Shown: piece by piece, positions 7,172 to 14,905 of the stretch
Numbering within the stretch: the first letter of the stretch is position 1
Layout of the letters: each line of letters starts with the position of its first letter
Origin: Cylindrobasidium torrendii FP15055 ss-10
Lineage: Eukaryota > Basidiomycota > Agaricomycetes > Agaricales > Physalacriaceae
Assembly: GCA_000934385.1 (NCBI GenBank)
Contig: KN880857.1
Location: forward strand, 1 to 14,905
Length of the DNA: 14,905 nucleotides
Direction of reading: 5' to 3'
Made by a program: the position numbers and the translations under genes
Notes under the pieces: generated by a model
What the model saw: the letters and a program-made list of their open reading frames with translations, nothing else
The model's database searches: none
Told to the model about the DNA's origin: nothing

Positions 7172-8383
7172 ATGGCCTCTCAAGCTTCGTTTGTTCTTCG
7201 CCGTCCCCCAGAGCGATACTCTCTCCACGAGCTACGCGTTGTTCCCTGCCATCCGATGAAAGACAACATCGCTATGTCCTACACCTCCACGCCGTTCACC
7301 CTGGAGGAGTGCCTAGTCCGATGCCTTCGCGGTGAGGTCAGCGACTTTCTGAGAGGAGCATTTCTGGCAGCGCTGGCTTTTCGCTTTACGCGTACAGGCG
7401 ATGAGCCCGCCATCGTGTACCCTCGACAATGCAAGGAGTCTGGCTGCGAGGGCGAGATGGAGCACGTCGTCCGCCTCGGTAAACCAAAGGACGACGACAG
7501 CGAGGCCGTGTTGGCTACGAGGCTTCGCCTTGTTATTCGGGTGAGGTTTTGTTGTCGCTCAATACGCTGGAGGTTGCTGACATGTATGCTGCAGTGTGCT
7601 CTCTGCAAGTGTCGCATAGTGCACTGCTATGTCATGCCCGTAGAGTCGATCCTGGACGACGAGGCCATTCTCGATGGTCTTATGCAGCGCGCGTCTCTCG
7701 ACCTGGCGCTCCACAAGGTGTCGCGCATCATGAACAAGCACTGCTCCCTCGTATACCGTGGCATCCGCAGAACTCCTCTCTATCCCTATCGCCCCGCAGG
7801 CATGCTGGCTGCTCGCATGAGCCTCAGTAGCAGCGCTGCCAAGCAAGAAATCTTAGGGCAGTCGCACGCGCCGACTCCGGTGCGGGAGTGCCGTGGTCCC
7901 CATCCTTCGTTCAAGAAATACCGCCCGGAAAGGCCAGCCGCCGACAATTGGCTCTATCGCTTCAGCTACACGGTCTTCATCGATGGTCGTATTCATCGTG
8001 GCTCCTGGATGTGGGATGAAGGTGGAAACCCGCTGGACAATGGGCCCGAGATCGATGTACAGCCTGGTCCTTTTCGTCGTGCGGCAGTTGATCTTCTATC
8101 GAGCCTTTCCCCATGGAGCTGCGAGGGTTGGTGGCAGGGTGTGATTTTCGAGCGCTATGATGCATTCGAGCAGTGCTGGCTCCCTTGGCCGCGGGAGGCA
8201 GCCATAGCGCTCGATCCGGAGTTTGAGGTAGTGGTGGTTTTCAGGGTGGATCACAGCGATTCAACCTGGCCTGACCTGCAAGGTGCAACCGCTTATGATT
8301 ATTTCATGGAGTTGGCTGCGAAGAGGTTGGCACAGGAGCCTGATTTTCCGATTACCCCGCCGTCTATCAGCATTGAACTTTAG
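7172..8383 (+). CDS. Paralogue B: unrecognised putative zinc-site protein
   Basis: Exons 7172-7540 and 7595-8383 give 385 residues. The protein is collinear with paralogue A along its whole length, with clear but diverged identity. Shared features are the C87-X4-C92 knuckle (CKESGCEGEMEHVV), C124-X2-C127 followed by H133 and C134 (CALCKCRIVHCY), the YRGI.R.P segment, SWMWDEGGNPLDNGPEI, FERYDAFE, FEVVVVF and the ending WPDLQGATAYDYF. There is one extra cysteine (C129) in the second knuckle. The C-terminal tail (KRLAQEPDFPITPPSISIEL) is unique to this copy. The start was taken at MASQASFVLRRPP by alignment with paralogue A. The family is unknown to me. The position between a TET/JBP-like gene and a KDZ transposase suggests an accessory role, perhaps DNA or protein binding, but this is inference only. 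Confidence 0.7.
   Translation: MASQASFVLRRPPERYSLHELRVVPCHPMKDNIAMSYTSTPFTLEECLVRCLRGEVSDFLRGAFLAALAFRFTRTGDEPAIVYPRQCKESGCEGEMEHVVRLGKPKDDDSEAVLATRLRLVIRVRFCCRSIRWRLLTCMLQCALCKCRIVHCYVMPVESILDDEAILDGLMQRASLDLALHKVSRIMNKHCSLVYRGIRRTPLYPYRPAGMLAARMSLSSSAAKQEILGQSHAPTPVRECRGPHPSFKKYRPERPAADNWLYRFSYTVFIDGRIHRGSWMWDEGGNPLDNGPEIDVQPGPFRRAAVDLLSSLSPWSCEGWWQGVIFERYDAFEQCWLPWPREAAIALDPEFEVVVVFRVDHSDSTWPDLQGATAYDYFMELAAKRLAQEPDFPITPPSISIEL
7541..7594 (+). other. 54-nt stopless phase-0 intron
   Basis: GTGAGG donor at 7541, GCTGAC branch near 7575, GCTGCAG acceptor at 7594. It is in the same phase and at the same codon as the intron of paralogue A (RLVIR | CALCK). It is 18 codons long without a stop, so retention would insert VRFCCRSIRWRLLTCMLQ, with three more cysteines, just before the CX2C knuckle. 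Confidence 0.8.
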
Positions 8384-8444
8384 ATTTGTCCCCATTTCAG
8401 TACCGTACTTTAGCAACTTTTGACGCGCAATTGCCTACCTGCTC

Positions 8445-8479
8445 TTAATAGTAGAAATGCGCCTTTAATAGTAGAAATG
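8445..8479. repeat. Short tandem duplication, period 20 bp
   Basis: TTAATAGTAGAAATG occurs exactly at 8445-8459 and 8465-8479, between paralogue B and the KDZ gene. Confidence 0.9.
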
Positions 8480-8620
8480 AATTACTGGGCTGTTTCCCTG
8501 ATGCAGCAGGGCAGGCGTGGCCATGAGCTTCACCTCCAGCATCTCCCCTTCCTCACCAAAAGCAGCAGGAAGCGTGGTCGCATGGTGGATTGGTTCGGTG
8601 GTCGTCCATGGACATCGTGG

Positions 8621-8671
8621 GTGAGTGGAGGAAACCATCAGTCAGCCGCATTGCATTGAATCATTTCTCAG
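8621..8671 (+). other. Possible 5'-leader intron of the KDZ gene
   Basis: GTGAGT donor at 8621 and TTTCTCAG acceptor at 8671 form a 51-nt intron ending 24 bases before the KDZ ATG. The upstream exon is not in frame with the protein, since a stop (TGA 8693-8695) directly precedes the ATG. It would therefore be untranslated leader. Confidence 0.4.
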
Positions 8672-8695
8672 GCCGTTATAACCTGCGCAAGTTGA

Positions 8696-11600
8696 ATGGT
8701 GCGCTCCGATAGCCCCCCAGCACCAATGGCCAAGCGCGACATCACAAGGCCAAGATTGCTCACCAAAAAGGAGCGGGAAAAAGCGCAAGGAATTCGGGCG
8801 CCACGGGTCGCGCGCAAGACCGCATCAGCTACCACTGCCCCGGCGTACCATTCCTTTGACCCTGACAAGGACCTTAACGCTCCAGAAAGCCCTTCGTCAG
8901 ATCATGCTCAAAGCGGCGCATGCGATGGCCCGTCCTTTACGGAGGAGTTGCAGGAGGTCGAGAATTGGGGTTGGAAGGAGCCTCGCTTTGCTCTGCCTCG
9001 GTTGACTCGAATGGATGAAGCAGGTGTGCAGGCCCTCGGGGAGTTCAGAGAGCCTCCGCCCCCTATCGACCTCGTTGCTGAACCATTGCCGGAGAACGAG
9101 GCAGATGTCTTGCCGGGTAGCCAGGAGGCGGAGCCGCAGAAAAGTAAGCAGGCCGAGCAGAAGGGCGGCAGGCGACTTCCTCGCCGGCAGGGCAAGAGTC
9201 AGGTGCGTTCTCTTCATCGCTGTGGTTCCCAGCTCTGACTCCGAACCACATAGGGTGTCAGTGCGCATATGGAGCCATGGATGAGTTTCCTGGACCAGGT
9301 TCAGAACGCGTACTTTGCGAGGCAGGTTGAGCCCAACGCGGCCAAAGTCTGTGGCTGCTATCAGCGCCAGCGTGGCGGCCAGTCCAGAGGGCAGGAGGAT
9401 GTTGGGATGGAGTCGTCGCCAGAGATGCTACCGAGTGCGGTCTTGCCGGGTGCGCTCGATGGCTCTACGATGGACCCGTCTGAGGAAGAAGAGGAGATAC
9501 AGCCTCCTATAGCCCTATACCGCTGCAAAGAGTGCAAGCACCCAGCACTCTGCGCCGACTGCGTCATCGACTGGCATGCCTACACCCCTTTTCATCGCCT
9601 CGAGTTGTGGAATGGGGAGTTCTTCGAGCCCATGGATCTGTCGGAGCTTGGATACGTCTATTCCCTACGACATCCGGGCGAGGCAGGAGGTTGTCCAGAA
9701 AGCGAGCCCGGCCATTCGCGTCTTATGACTATTTTGGACATCGATGGATACCGCCAAGTCAATGTGCAGTTTTGTTGGTGCGAAGGGATGCCGTCGCGAG
9801 AAGCTCATAGCGAAGCCTATCAGCTGCTGGAGGCGGGGCTGTGGCCACAAACTCTGGTCACTCCGAGGACTGCCATTACCTTCGCCGCAATAGAGAACTT
9901 CTTGCACCATCACGACACGGACAAGACCTCAGCATACAACTATTGCTGGACGCTGCGCATGATGACTGACCCAATCCGGCCATGGGATGTACCAGTAAGC
10001 TGAGCTTTAGCGGAATGAGAAACTTGACTCAAACGCCCTACTACAGGATTCCTATCGCGCGTTCATGCGCGCTATCCGAATATGGCATGCGCTGCAACCA
10101 CAACGACGCAGCGGACAGGCCTTTGGCATTGAAGACATCATTACCGGAAGGCGAAAAGGTAGCACCTCTATCTTTTGCCCAGCCTGTCCCGAAATCGGCT
10201 TCAATGTTTCCCAATCGGAGGTAGACCAGGCAAAGGAAGAAGACGAGTAAGCCCATCCCTCGCTTCAACTGCAACTTCTGACGCGTAGCGGTAGGCATTG
10301 CTATACGTTGTTTCTGTCGACCGACGGCTGCTTTAATTGCCCTCGACACATCCTGCCCTTTGAAGATGAGGATGACTTCGCTCTGATGGGAGGTTCAGCA
10401 TATGTCCCGGACGAAAGCAAGTATCACGCAATGTTGGACAAGTATCAAGGAGAAGAGGTCGAGGTCTGTCATCTTGGCCCCACAAATGAGTCAATGGGTC
10501 TGACAGCGAGCTAGCCATCCACTTGCGCGCGCCTCAGGGCGGTGAAGCTGCAATCTCTCATGAAGTTCAAGAACTTAGCGGTAACTGGATTCGTTGGGAC
10601 GATCTGCACTAGGCATGCCTTCATGTGCGACAACTCAGTCGTTGATATGTATGGCGGTGAAGGGTGAGTTAGCTGCAACCGACCTGCATCGAGGTGTGGC
10701 TGACGGGTTCGATGACTAGCCATATGTACTCTGATATCAGCCTCATGAACGCGCTGGAGATGCACTACAGGCAGCGATGGGTGCGATTAGCATATGATAT
10801 TTGGTGCCAATACGTCAAGAAGCTCCTAATACGCGTTGCGCGACAAAAGTTCCCACACCTTCCGGAGGCTTTCTTCGAGATGCTTTCGAGGATCAAAGGA
10901 GGAATACCATCTTTTCATGTACTGAGGCACATATGGGGTTGCCGCGCTCTCTACTCCTATCATCACCTCGCCCACACCGGTGAGACCAAGACAGAGAACG
11001 TCGAAACGCCGTGGGTACCGACCAAGAAGCTAGGAGGGAGTGCAAAGCATGCCAATCACGGTCAAAGACACGACGACCTGGATGCAACGTTCATGCATTG
11101 GAACTATTTAAAGTGGATTCGCCTTCGTGCGTATAGCACAACGTCCTCTTTGTTGCAGCTAGCTGAAATTTTGCGCAGCCCATTCTCAGTCGAACGCGTA
11201 CTTCAAAGCAGTGCTCTGCCTGGCATCAAGGCAGGCTTCCTTAGCCGCCATCGAGGAGGCGACGAAGCCAATAGCCGACCGCAACCCCGGGCTAATCCAG
11301 CGATGGTGGGATCAATACCACCAGCCTCCTCCGCAACCTACGGATAAGCCTATTGTCAATCGGTTTGAGTGTAACTTCAGGGGAATATGTAGATATCTTC
11401 AGATCTATCGCCTTTGAATGAAACTAATGCTGCCTTGTAGCTACCCGCGACACCATGAAGATGATGGAGGACGCTATGAACAACAAGGTCCATCCATCCA
11501 TCGCCCGAAACCCCCAGCTTCGAAATATGAACGCGTTACAAGAGGTCATTGAAGAAGGATGTCGGCTTGATGTTGAGGCGTGAGTTAAACTGGAATGTCT

Positions 11601-12871
11601 TATGCACCCGATTGATGGAGCATCGCAGCATGAGACTTCGCAACTTGAGAGGCGCAGAGAAAGACGTGTACACCTCGGGAGGGCGGGTCACCAGCATTGC
11701 GACGTCCAGAGAGGTGCTGTACGAGGGAATCATGGAGTGGGTGTCGGCGGTAGAGCTCGTGCACCCAGAGCTTCTTCAGGAGCTAGGGCCAATATCCAAA
11801 GACGATCCAGAGGCAACGCGACTTCCTCTGCCTAGCCACCTTGGCAGCGCCGGTCGAAAGCGCTTCGGTCTCGAAGATGCCACTCTATTGGAGCTCCCGT
11901 ACCGCACCACGCAGGCGCACGCTCTTTTAACAGAATGTCGAATGCTTGTGTTTGATTCTGAGCACGGGTACAAGCTCAAGTCGAAGGTCACAGGCCAGCG
12001 CAAGAACACTCGAATGGGGAGACTGACAAACGACTTCAATCACGAAAAAGCTAGCGTCCGAAGCCTGTACAACTACGTTCGGAACACTATGCTGAAGATG
12101 TGCTCCCCCCAGGACATATACATGTTTAAGGAGCTTACCAAAGAAGACATGTATTGCAAGGTGCTTCAACAGGCGATTCAGGGCTACGACGGGCAGCTGG
12201 ATGCTACTGGAAAGCCCAAGATGACCTCCTGGATTTGGCAAGTGGTCAAGCCAGAGGGAATGGGCGACGACGAAGAGGATGAGTGGCAGATCGAAAGTAA
12301 GTGGCCCATCGTTACCTGACCCAACGGCTAAGTCCCACCAGTTCGTCGAGTACACTGGTTTAATGCCTATGACGCTGTCATGCGCGCCAAGGAGGAGGTC
12401 GAGATTTTGATGATGGAGCACAAACGCTCGTGTGCCTCTTACGAGCGCTATGTATCAGCTTGGGATGCGATATCTGCCAGGATAGCGGGGCAGGTCGAAG
12501 AGCATCGCTGGAAATGCGTTGGTGGACCAGGAGAGTCTAGCTACCGCAGGCGGAAGCGGCTGTTGGCAGAGGCGGCCCAGGAGCGCGTGCTTCTAGGGCG
12601 TCGCGCCTACTCGCAGAAGCGCAAGCACTTCTACGAGTTGATGAGTCACTCGACGACTCGCCTCTGGCAGAATGCATCGCAGCAAGCAGAGGCCGAGGTG
12701 GGGCTGGCGGTGGAGAATGGGACGCAGATAGAGCTCATCGAGAGGTACATGGAGAAGCCTCGACAGGACTACGCAGAGAAGCTTGCATCCGCGGAGAAAC
12801 GGCTAGAGGAGGAGGAGGCTGAGAAGCAGAAAGTGGCGAAGCAGTCGGAGGGACGACGACGTCGGAGATGA
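8696..12871 (+). CDS. KDZ-family transposase with CxC2-type cysteine cluster
   Basis: Ten exons fit splice signals and frame: 8696-9202, 9254-9994, 10047-10246, 10289-10463, 10515-10663, 10720-11126, 11179-11388, 11441-11579, 11629-12296 and 12342-12871. They total 3,726 nt, about 1,241 residues. The start follows an in-frame TGA; ATG 8726 is an alternative. Domains: basic, disordered N-terminus (1-190); cysteine cluster with C202-X-C204, C260/C263, C269/C272 and H277 (CxC2-like); the KDZ lead-in FCWCEGM, TPRTAITF and FCPACPEIGFNV; then an RNase H-fold catalytic region. Candidate acidic residues are D495 (LFLSTDGCF), D617 (YDIWCQY) and E679/E683/E686 (HTGETKTENVETPW), with CTRHAF, GGEG and the IPSFHVLRH motif between or near them. 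The C-terminus is helical and charged (EEEEAEKQKVAKQ). It should catalyse cut-and-paste or related movement in the nucleus. All frames join, so the gene may be functional. Confidence 0.88.
9203..9253 (+). other. KDZ intron 1, 51 nt, phase 0
   Basis: GTGCGT donor at 9203 and CATAG acceptor at 9253 join GKSQ to GVSAHMEPW. Reading through meets a stop at GSQL (TGA 9236-9238). Confidence 0.75.
9995..10046 (+). other. KDZ intron 2, 52 nt, phase 0
   Basis: GTAAGC donor at 9995 and CTACAG acceptor at 10046 join WDVP to DSYRAFMRAIRIW, which restores the family reading through the R.F.R..R.W segment. Confidence 0.85.
10247..10294 (+). other. KDZ intron 3 with two in-frame acceptors
   Basis: GTAAGC donor at 10247 in phase 2, CTGAC branch at 10277-10281. 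TAG acceptors end at 10288 (42-nt intron) and at 10294 (48-nt intron). Both keep frame, giving DGRHCYTLFL or EHCYTLFL just before the first catalytic aspartate. Confidence 0.7.
10464..10514 (+). other. KDZ intron 4, 51 nt, hides an in-frame stop
   Basis: The frame has TAG at 10512-10514. An intron from GTCTGT (10464) to CTAG (10514), with CTGAC at 10500-10504 as branch site, removes it in phase 0 and joins YQGEEVE to PSTCARLRAV. That junction resembles the conserved STC-containing segment of the family. The donor has C at position +3, which is unusual, so a nonsense mutation remains the alternative. Confidence 0.6.
10664..10719 (+). other. KDZ intron 5, 56 nt, phase 2
   Basis: GTGAGT donor at 10664, GCTGAC branch near 10700, ACTAG acceptor at 10719. 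It joins DMYGGEG to HMYSDISLMNAL. Confidence 0.85.
11127..11178 (+). other. KDZ intron 6, 52 nt, phase 1
   Basis: GTGCGT donor at 11127 and GCGCAG acceptor at 11178 join NYLKWIRL to PHSQSNAYFKAVLCLA. The nearby acceptors ending at 11158, 11162 and 11189 do not keep frame. Confidence 0.65.
11389..11440 (+). other. KDZ intron 7, 52 nt, phase 1
   Basis: GTAGAT donor at 11389, ACTAAT branch near 11424, TTGTAG acceptor at 11440. It joins CNFRGI-S-TRDTMKMMEDAM. Confidence 0.65.
11580..11628 (+). other. KDZ intron 8, 49 nt, phase 2
   Basis: GTGAGT donor at 11580 and CGCAG acceptor at 11628 join CRLDVEA to MRLRNLRGAEKDVYT. Without splicing, a stop (TGA at 11581-11583) ends the frame inside the donor. 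Confidence 0.7.
12297..12341 (+). other. KDZ intron 9, 45 nt, phase 1
   Basis: GTAAGT donor at 12297 and ACCAG acceptor at 12341 join EDEWQIE-I-RRVHWFNAYDAVMRAKEEVEIL, restoring the C-terminal KDZ helix segment. Confidence 0.8.
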
Positions 12872-13591
12872 TGGCGGTGGAGACCGTGATCCCTGTTGTA
12901 GTTGCGAAAGGAGGGCGTTGGGACCAGAGAGATGGTTTCATGGACTAGTTAATGCAACCAGGAGGGCAAGCCAGATGTTTCTTGCCCACTTTTAGCACTT
13001 GACAGCGCGCGGTGTGCATCTCGCACTCGGCGAAAAGTGAGTACGGGTGGCAAGCTGACTTTGACCCGAAAGAACGGCGACCAAAGCTACGTGAACGAGC
13101 TCGCCCAAGAGTCATGCGATCCAACAGGCTTCAGGAGTGACCGCCAGACATACACACAGATGGGAGTCAATTAACCCAAGCCGCCATGGTGTGCGCGCGC
13201 GGGGACTTTGATGAGCGTCGCAGGACTACATGCTTTGAAGCGAAAGTTTGAGCCATGAAAGAAGCTAGCAGTATACTGCATCAAGACGCTCAAAGCGATG
13301 GCGATCAGGTTTCCTTTTTTTCTCCCATAACACCATCACCTCTCACGTCTGGGCAACACAGTTGAGCGCCAAACAACCCAACCCTCAGGCGCTACGCAGG
13401 TTCAGCAAAGGCTACAGGTGCGTCCGCCTAACAGGTTTCGAAGACCCTTTTGGTGTCGATGCCATGCCCTCCTTGCCTCTTCTAACGCTCCTCTTAGTTC
13501 CCTTGTCCCCCTTGCGTGCAACACCACTTCCCTTCCCCGCGCATTGCCTCAAGGTCGCGGTTGCTCCTGCAGCCCTCAACGCGCGCCGAAT
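12872..13591. other. Mostly gene-free region after KDZ
   Basis: No convincing gene is seen over 720 bp. An inverted repeat GGGCAAG / CTTGCCC lies at 12964-12970 and 12981-12987 (7-bp arms, 10-nt loop), about 95 bp after the KDZ stop. A pyrimidine-rich stretch at 13309-13326, a GTGCGT donor-like site at 13418 and a CTAAC...TTAG acceptor-like site ending at 13497 hint at eroded or untranslated exons. Confidence 0.4.
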
Positions 13592-14069
13592 ATGAAGTCA
13601 TCAAAGAGTTCCTCCAGAATGGCCCTACGCGCTGCGAGATTCTGGAAAAAGAAACGCAACGCCCTCCATCCATCTTCGCGGCAGTACATTCTCAACGCAC
13701 CGAAGGAGCGCCTGGCAGAGGCTCGCGAAGTAGGGACCTGCCGGAGAATTCTGGCTGCTATTCGCAGGTCGTTCCTTCATCAAGCCGGTAGTGCAAATCG
13801 GGCTGTATCCCACTACGTCGTAGTGTGAGTGCTTAGCTCCCCCCTCCTTAACTAGCTAAAGCTTGTTCAGTTGTCTAGGTCATGGACACCATCCCCACTA
13901 TACTATCAAGGTTTACGGTCGCCGCGCTAAGTGCATGGCAACCGCGCATTTTTACTGTCGGACTGGCGTCATCACTTGGTCCTGGAATCCCAACCCGGGG
14001 CGTCAAACGCACAAAGTCGACCCAAAGCACCTGCCTTCTGGCTGGAGATTGACTCGCCTAGTAGGCTGA
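13592..14069 (+). CDS. Weak two-exon ORF, unrecognised
   Basis: ATG at 13592, exon to 13824, a 46-nt intron (GTGAGT at 13825, TTCAG at 13870), and a second exon 13871-14069 give 143 residues in frame. The first part (MKSSKSSSRMALRAARFWKKKRN) looks like a wrong-frame translation. From about RQYILNAPKERLAEAREV onward, through HYVVVCLGHGHHPHYTIKVYGRRAKC, it looks more natural. Just upstream another frame reads EYEVIKEFLQNGPTRCEILEKE, also protein-like, so this may be a frameshifted remnant of a longer gene. No family recognised. Confidence 0.3.
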
Positions 14070-14490
14070 TTGTTGCGCTTGCTTTATTTACATTTGATAT
14101 TTTCTGACGTCGTGTGTGTTGCTATTTTTCTTGAATTCGACACGCTATTTTTGCCGCTTTCTGTGTTGGAGAACAAGGAACTAGATCACGAAGTGGTAAA
14201 TACAGCGTGCAGGCTGTTTTTTTGCCCCTCAAAGATATATGTACGCCACACAAGGATATGGGACTTGTTCGAAATTTTTGACGAAGACAGCGCAGAATAT
14301 TATTCTGTGCAAATATTGGTTTGTGCAAAGAATAACATTCGTTGGCGTGGCATAGGGATATGATGATTTTTCGCTGTATCTCGTGAATAAGTACGACGGA
14401 AAACAGTTCTTCTCGGGTGCAAATATTGACAGATTATTGTTTGATCCAACTTGAAGACATTAAAAATGTGTGAAGATCACTAGTTATTCT
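14070..14490. other. AT-rich gene-free region
   Basis: No gene is called in this stretch. Local near-palindromes such as AGAATATTATTCT (14294-14306) reflect its AT-rich composition. It leads into the repeat block on the right. Confidence 0.5.
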
Positions 14491-14701
14491 GAATCTCCCA
14501 GCCCAAGGAAGACTGATACGGGCACAAGGAATAGTGGTTGGACAGAAAAACGGTTGTCTGAATATTCCAGCCCAGGGAATACTGATCCTGGCACGAGGAA
14601 TACTAATACGGGACAAGGAATACTAATACGGGACAAGGAATACTAATACGGGACAAGGAATACTAATACGGGACAAGGAATAATGTTTGGACAGAAAAAC
14701 G
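14491..14701. repeat. Repeat block with four exact 20-bp tandem units
   Basis: GGAATACTAATACGGGACAA is repeated exactly four times at 14597-14676. Diverged relatives precede it (CCAGCCCAAGGAAGACTGATACGGG near 14499 and CCAGCCCAGGGAATACTGATCCTGG near 14570). The 15-mer TTGGACAGAAAAACG occurs at 14538-14552 and 14687-14701, bracketing the block, so a larger unit was probably duplicated. Confidence 0.85.
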
Positions 14702-14743
14702 ATTATTCAATTGAACATCACGCCTGAAGGGATGCTGAAACGA

Positions 14744-14905
14744 AGGAGAGGAAGACTATTCTTGGTCTGAATATTGACTGAACAAGGAGAGGAAGACTGT
14801 TCTCTGTCTGAATATTGACTGAACAAGGAGAGGAAGACTGTTCTCTGTCTGAATATTGACTGAACAAGGAGAGGAAGACTGTTCTCTGTCTGAATATTGA
14901 TTAAA
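14744..14905. repeat. 41-bp tandem repeat reaching the window edge
   Basis: A 41-bp unit starting CTGAATATTGACTGAACAAG begins at 14767, 14808 and 14849 with near-identity, and a partial copy starts at 14890. A diverged partial copy precedes at 14744-14766. The array may continue beyond the window. Confidence 0.88.

Noticed and set aside
8420..8659. 79-residue ORF before the KDZ gene
   Set aside because: No ATG in a good context, not in frame with the KDZ protein after splicing, no recognisable motif; treated as leader or spacer.
10512..10514. Stop-codon readthrough or pseudogene in KDZ
   Set aside because: A 51-nt intron with a CTGAC branch site removes it and restores the conserved STC segment; kept as an open alternative because the donor is unusual.
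10694..12319. Separate small genes at 10694-11347, 11549-12319 and 12380-12871
   Set aside because: They are exons of one KDZ gene; splice sites join them in frame and family motifs run across the joins.
14070..14363. 97-residue ORF in the AT-rich right flank
   Set aside because: Low-complexity AT-rich translation without motif or splice support.

Overview
The window reads as nuclear DNA of a basidiomycete fungus, most likely an agaricomycete. The genes are cut by many very short introns (42-56 nt) with GTGAGT, GTGCGT or GTAAGT donors, CTAAC/CTGAC-type branch sites and TAG/CAG acceptors. The coding content is dominated by families known mainly from basidiomycete mobile elements: a KDZ (Kyakuja-Dileera-Zisupton) transposase with a CxC2-type cysteine cluster, a TET/JBP-like 2-oxoglutarate/Fe(II) dioxygenase, and an Spt5-like NGN/KOW protein. 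No rRNA, convincing tRNA, CRISPR array or bacterial-style operon was seen. All gene models come from reading splice signals and frame continuity by eye.

Layout. 1-390: six ~70-bp units, each built on a perfect 8-bp-arm hairpin, with one unit inverted. 331-2425 (minus): Spt5-like protein in at least three exons; its 3' end runs into the hairpin repeats. 2426-3223: divergent intergenic/promoter region. 3224-4810 (plus): TET/JBP-like dioxygenase with one in-frame intron and all catalytic ligands present. 4811-5556: an AT-rich stretch containing a perfect 14-bp hairpin, then GC-richer DNA with no recognisable gene. 5557-6743 and 7172-8383 (plus): two tandem paralogues of an unrecognised protein with a split CX4C...CX2C putative zinc site; both have a phase-0 intron at the same codon. 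8696-12871 (plus): KDZ transposase in ten exons, about 1,241 residues, open from start to stop. 12872-13591: mostly empty. 13592-14069: a weak two-exon ORF. 14070-14905: AT-rich DNA that turns into tandem repeats (20-bp and 41-bp units) running off the window edge.

How the genes may work together. The four plus-strand genes from dioxygenase to KDZ transposase lie in one orientation over about 9.6 kb. Linkage of TET/JBP-type genes to KDZ transposons in fungi is established. The two putative zinc-site paralogues between them are the part I cannot assign; they could be accessory proteins of the element or host genes trapped by it. I could not identify the terminal inverted repeats or target-site duplication that would define the element's ends. 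Two apparent premature stop codons (Spt5-like gene and KDZ gene) each fall inside a plausible 51-nt intron, so both genes may be intact rather than pseudogenes.
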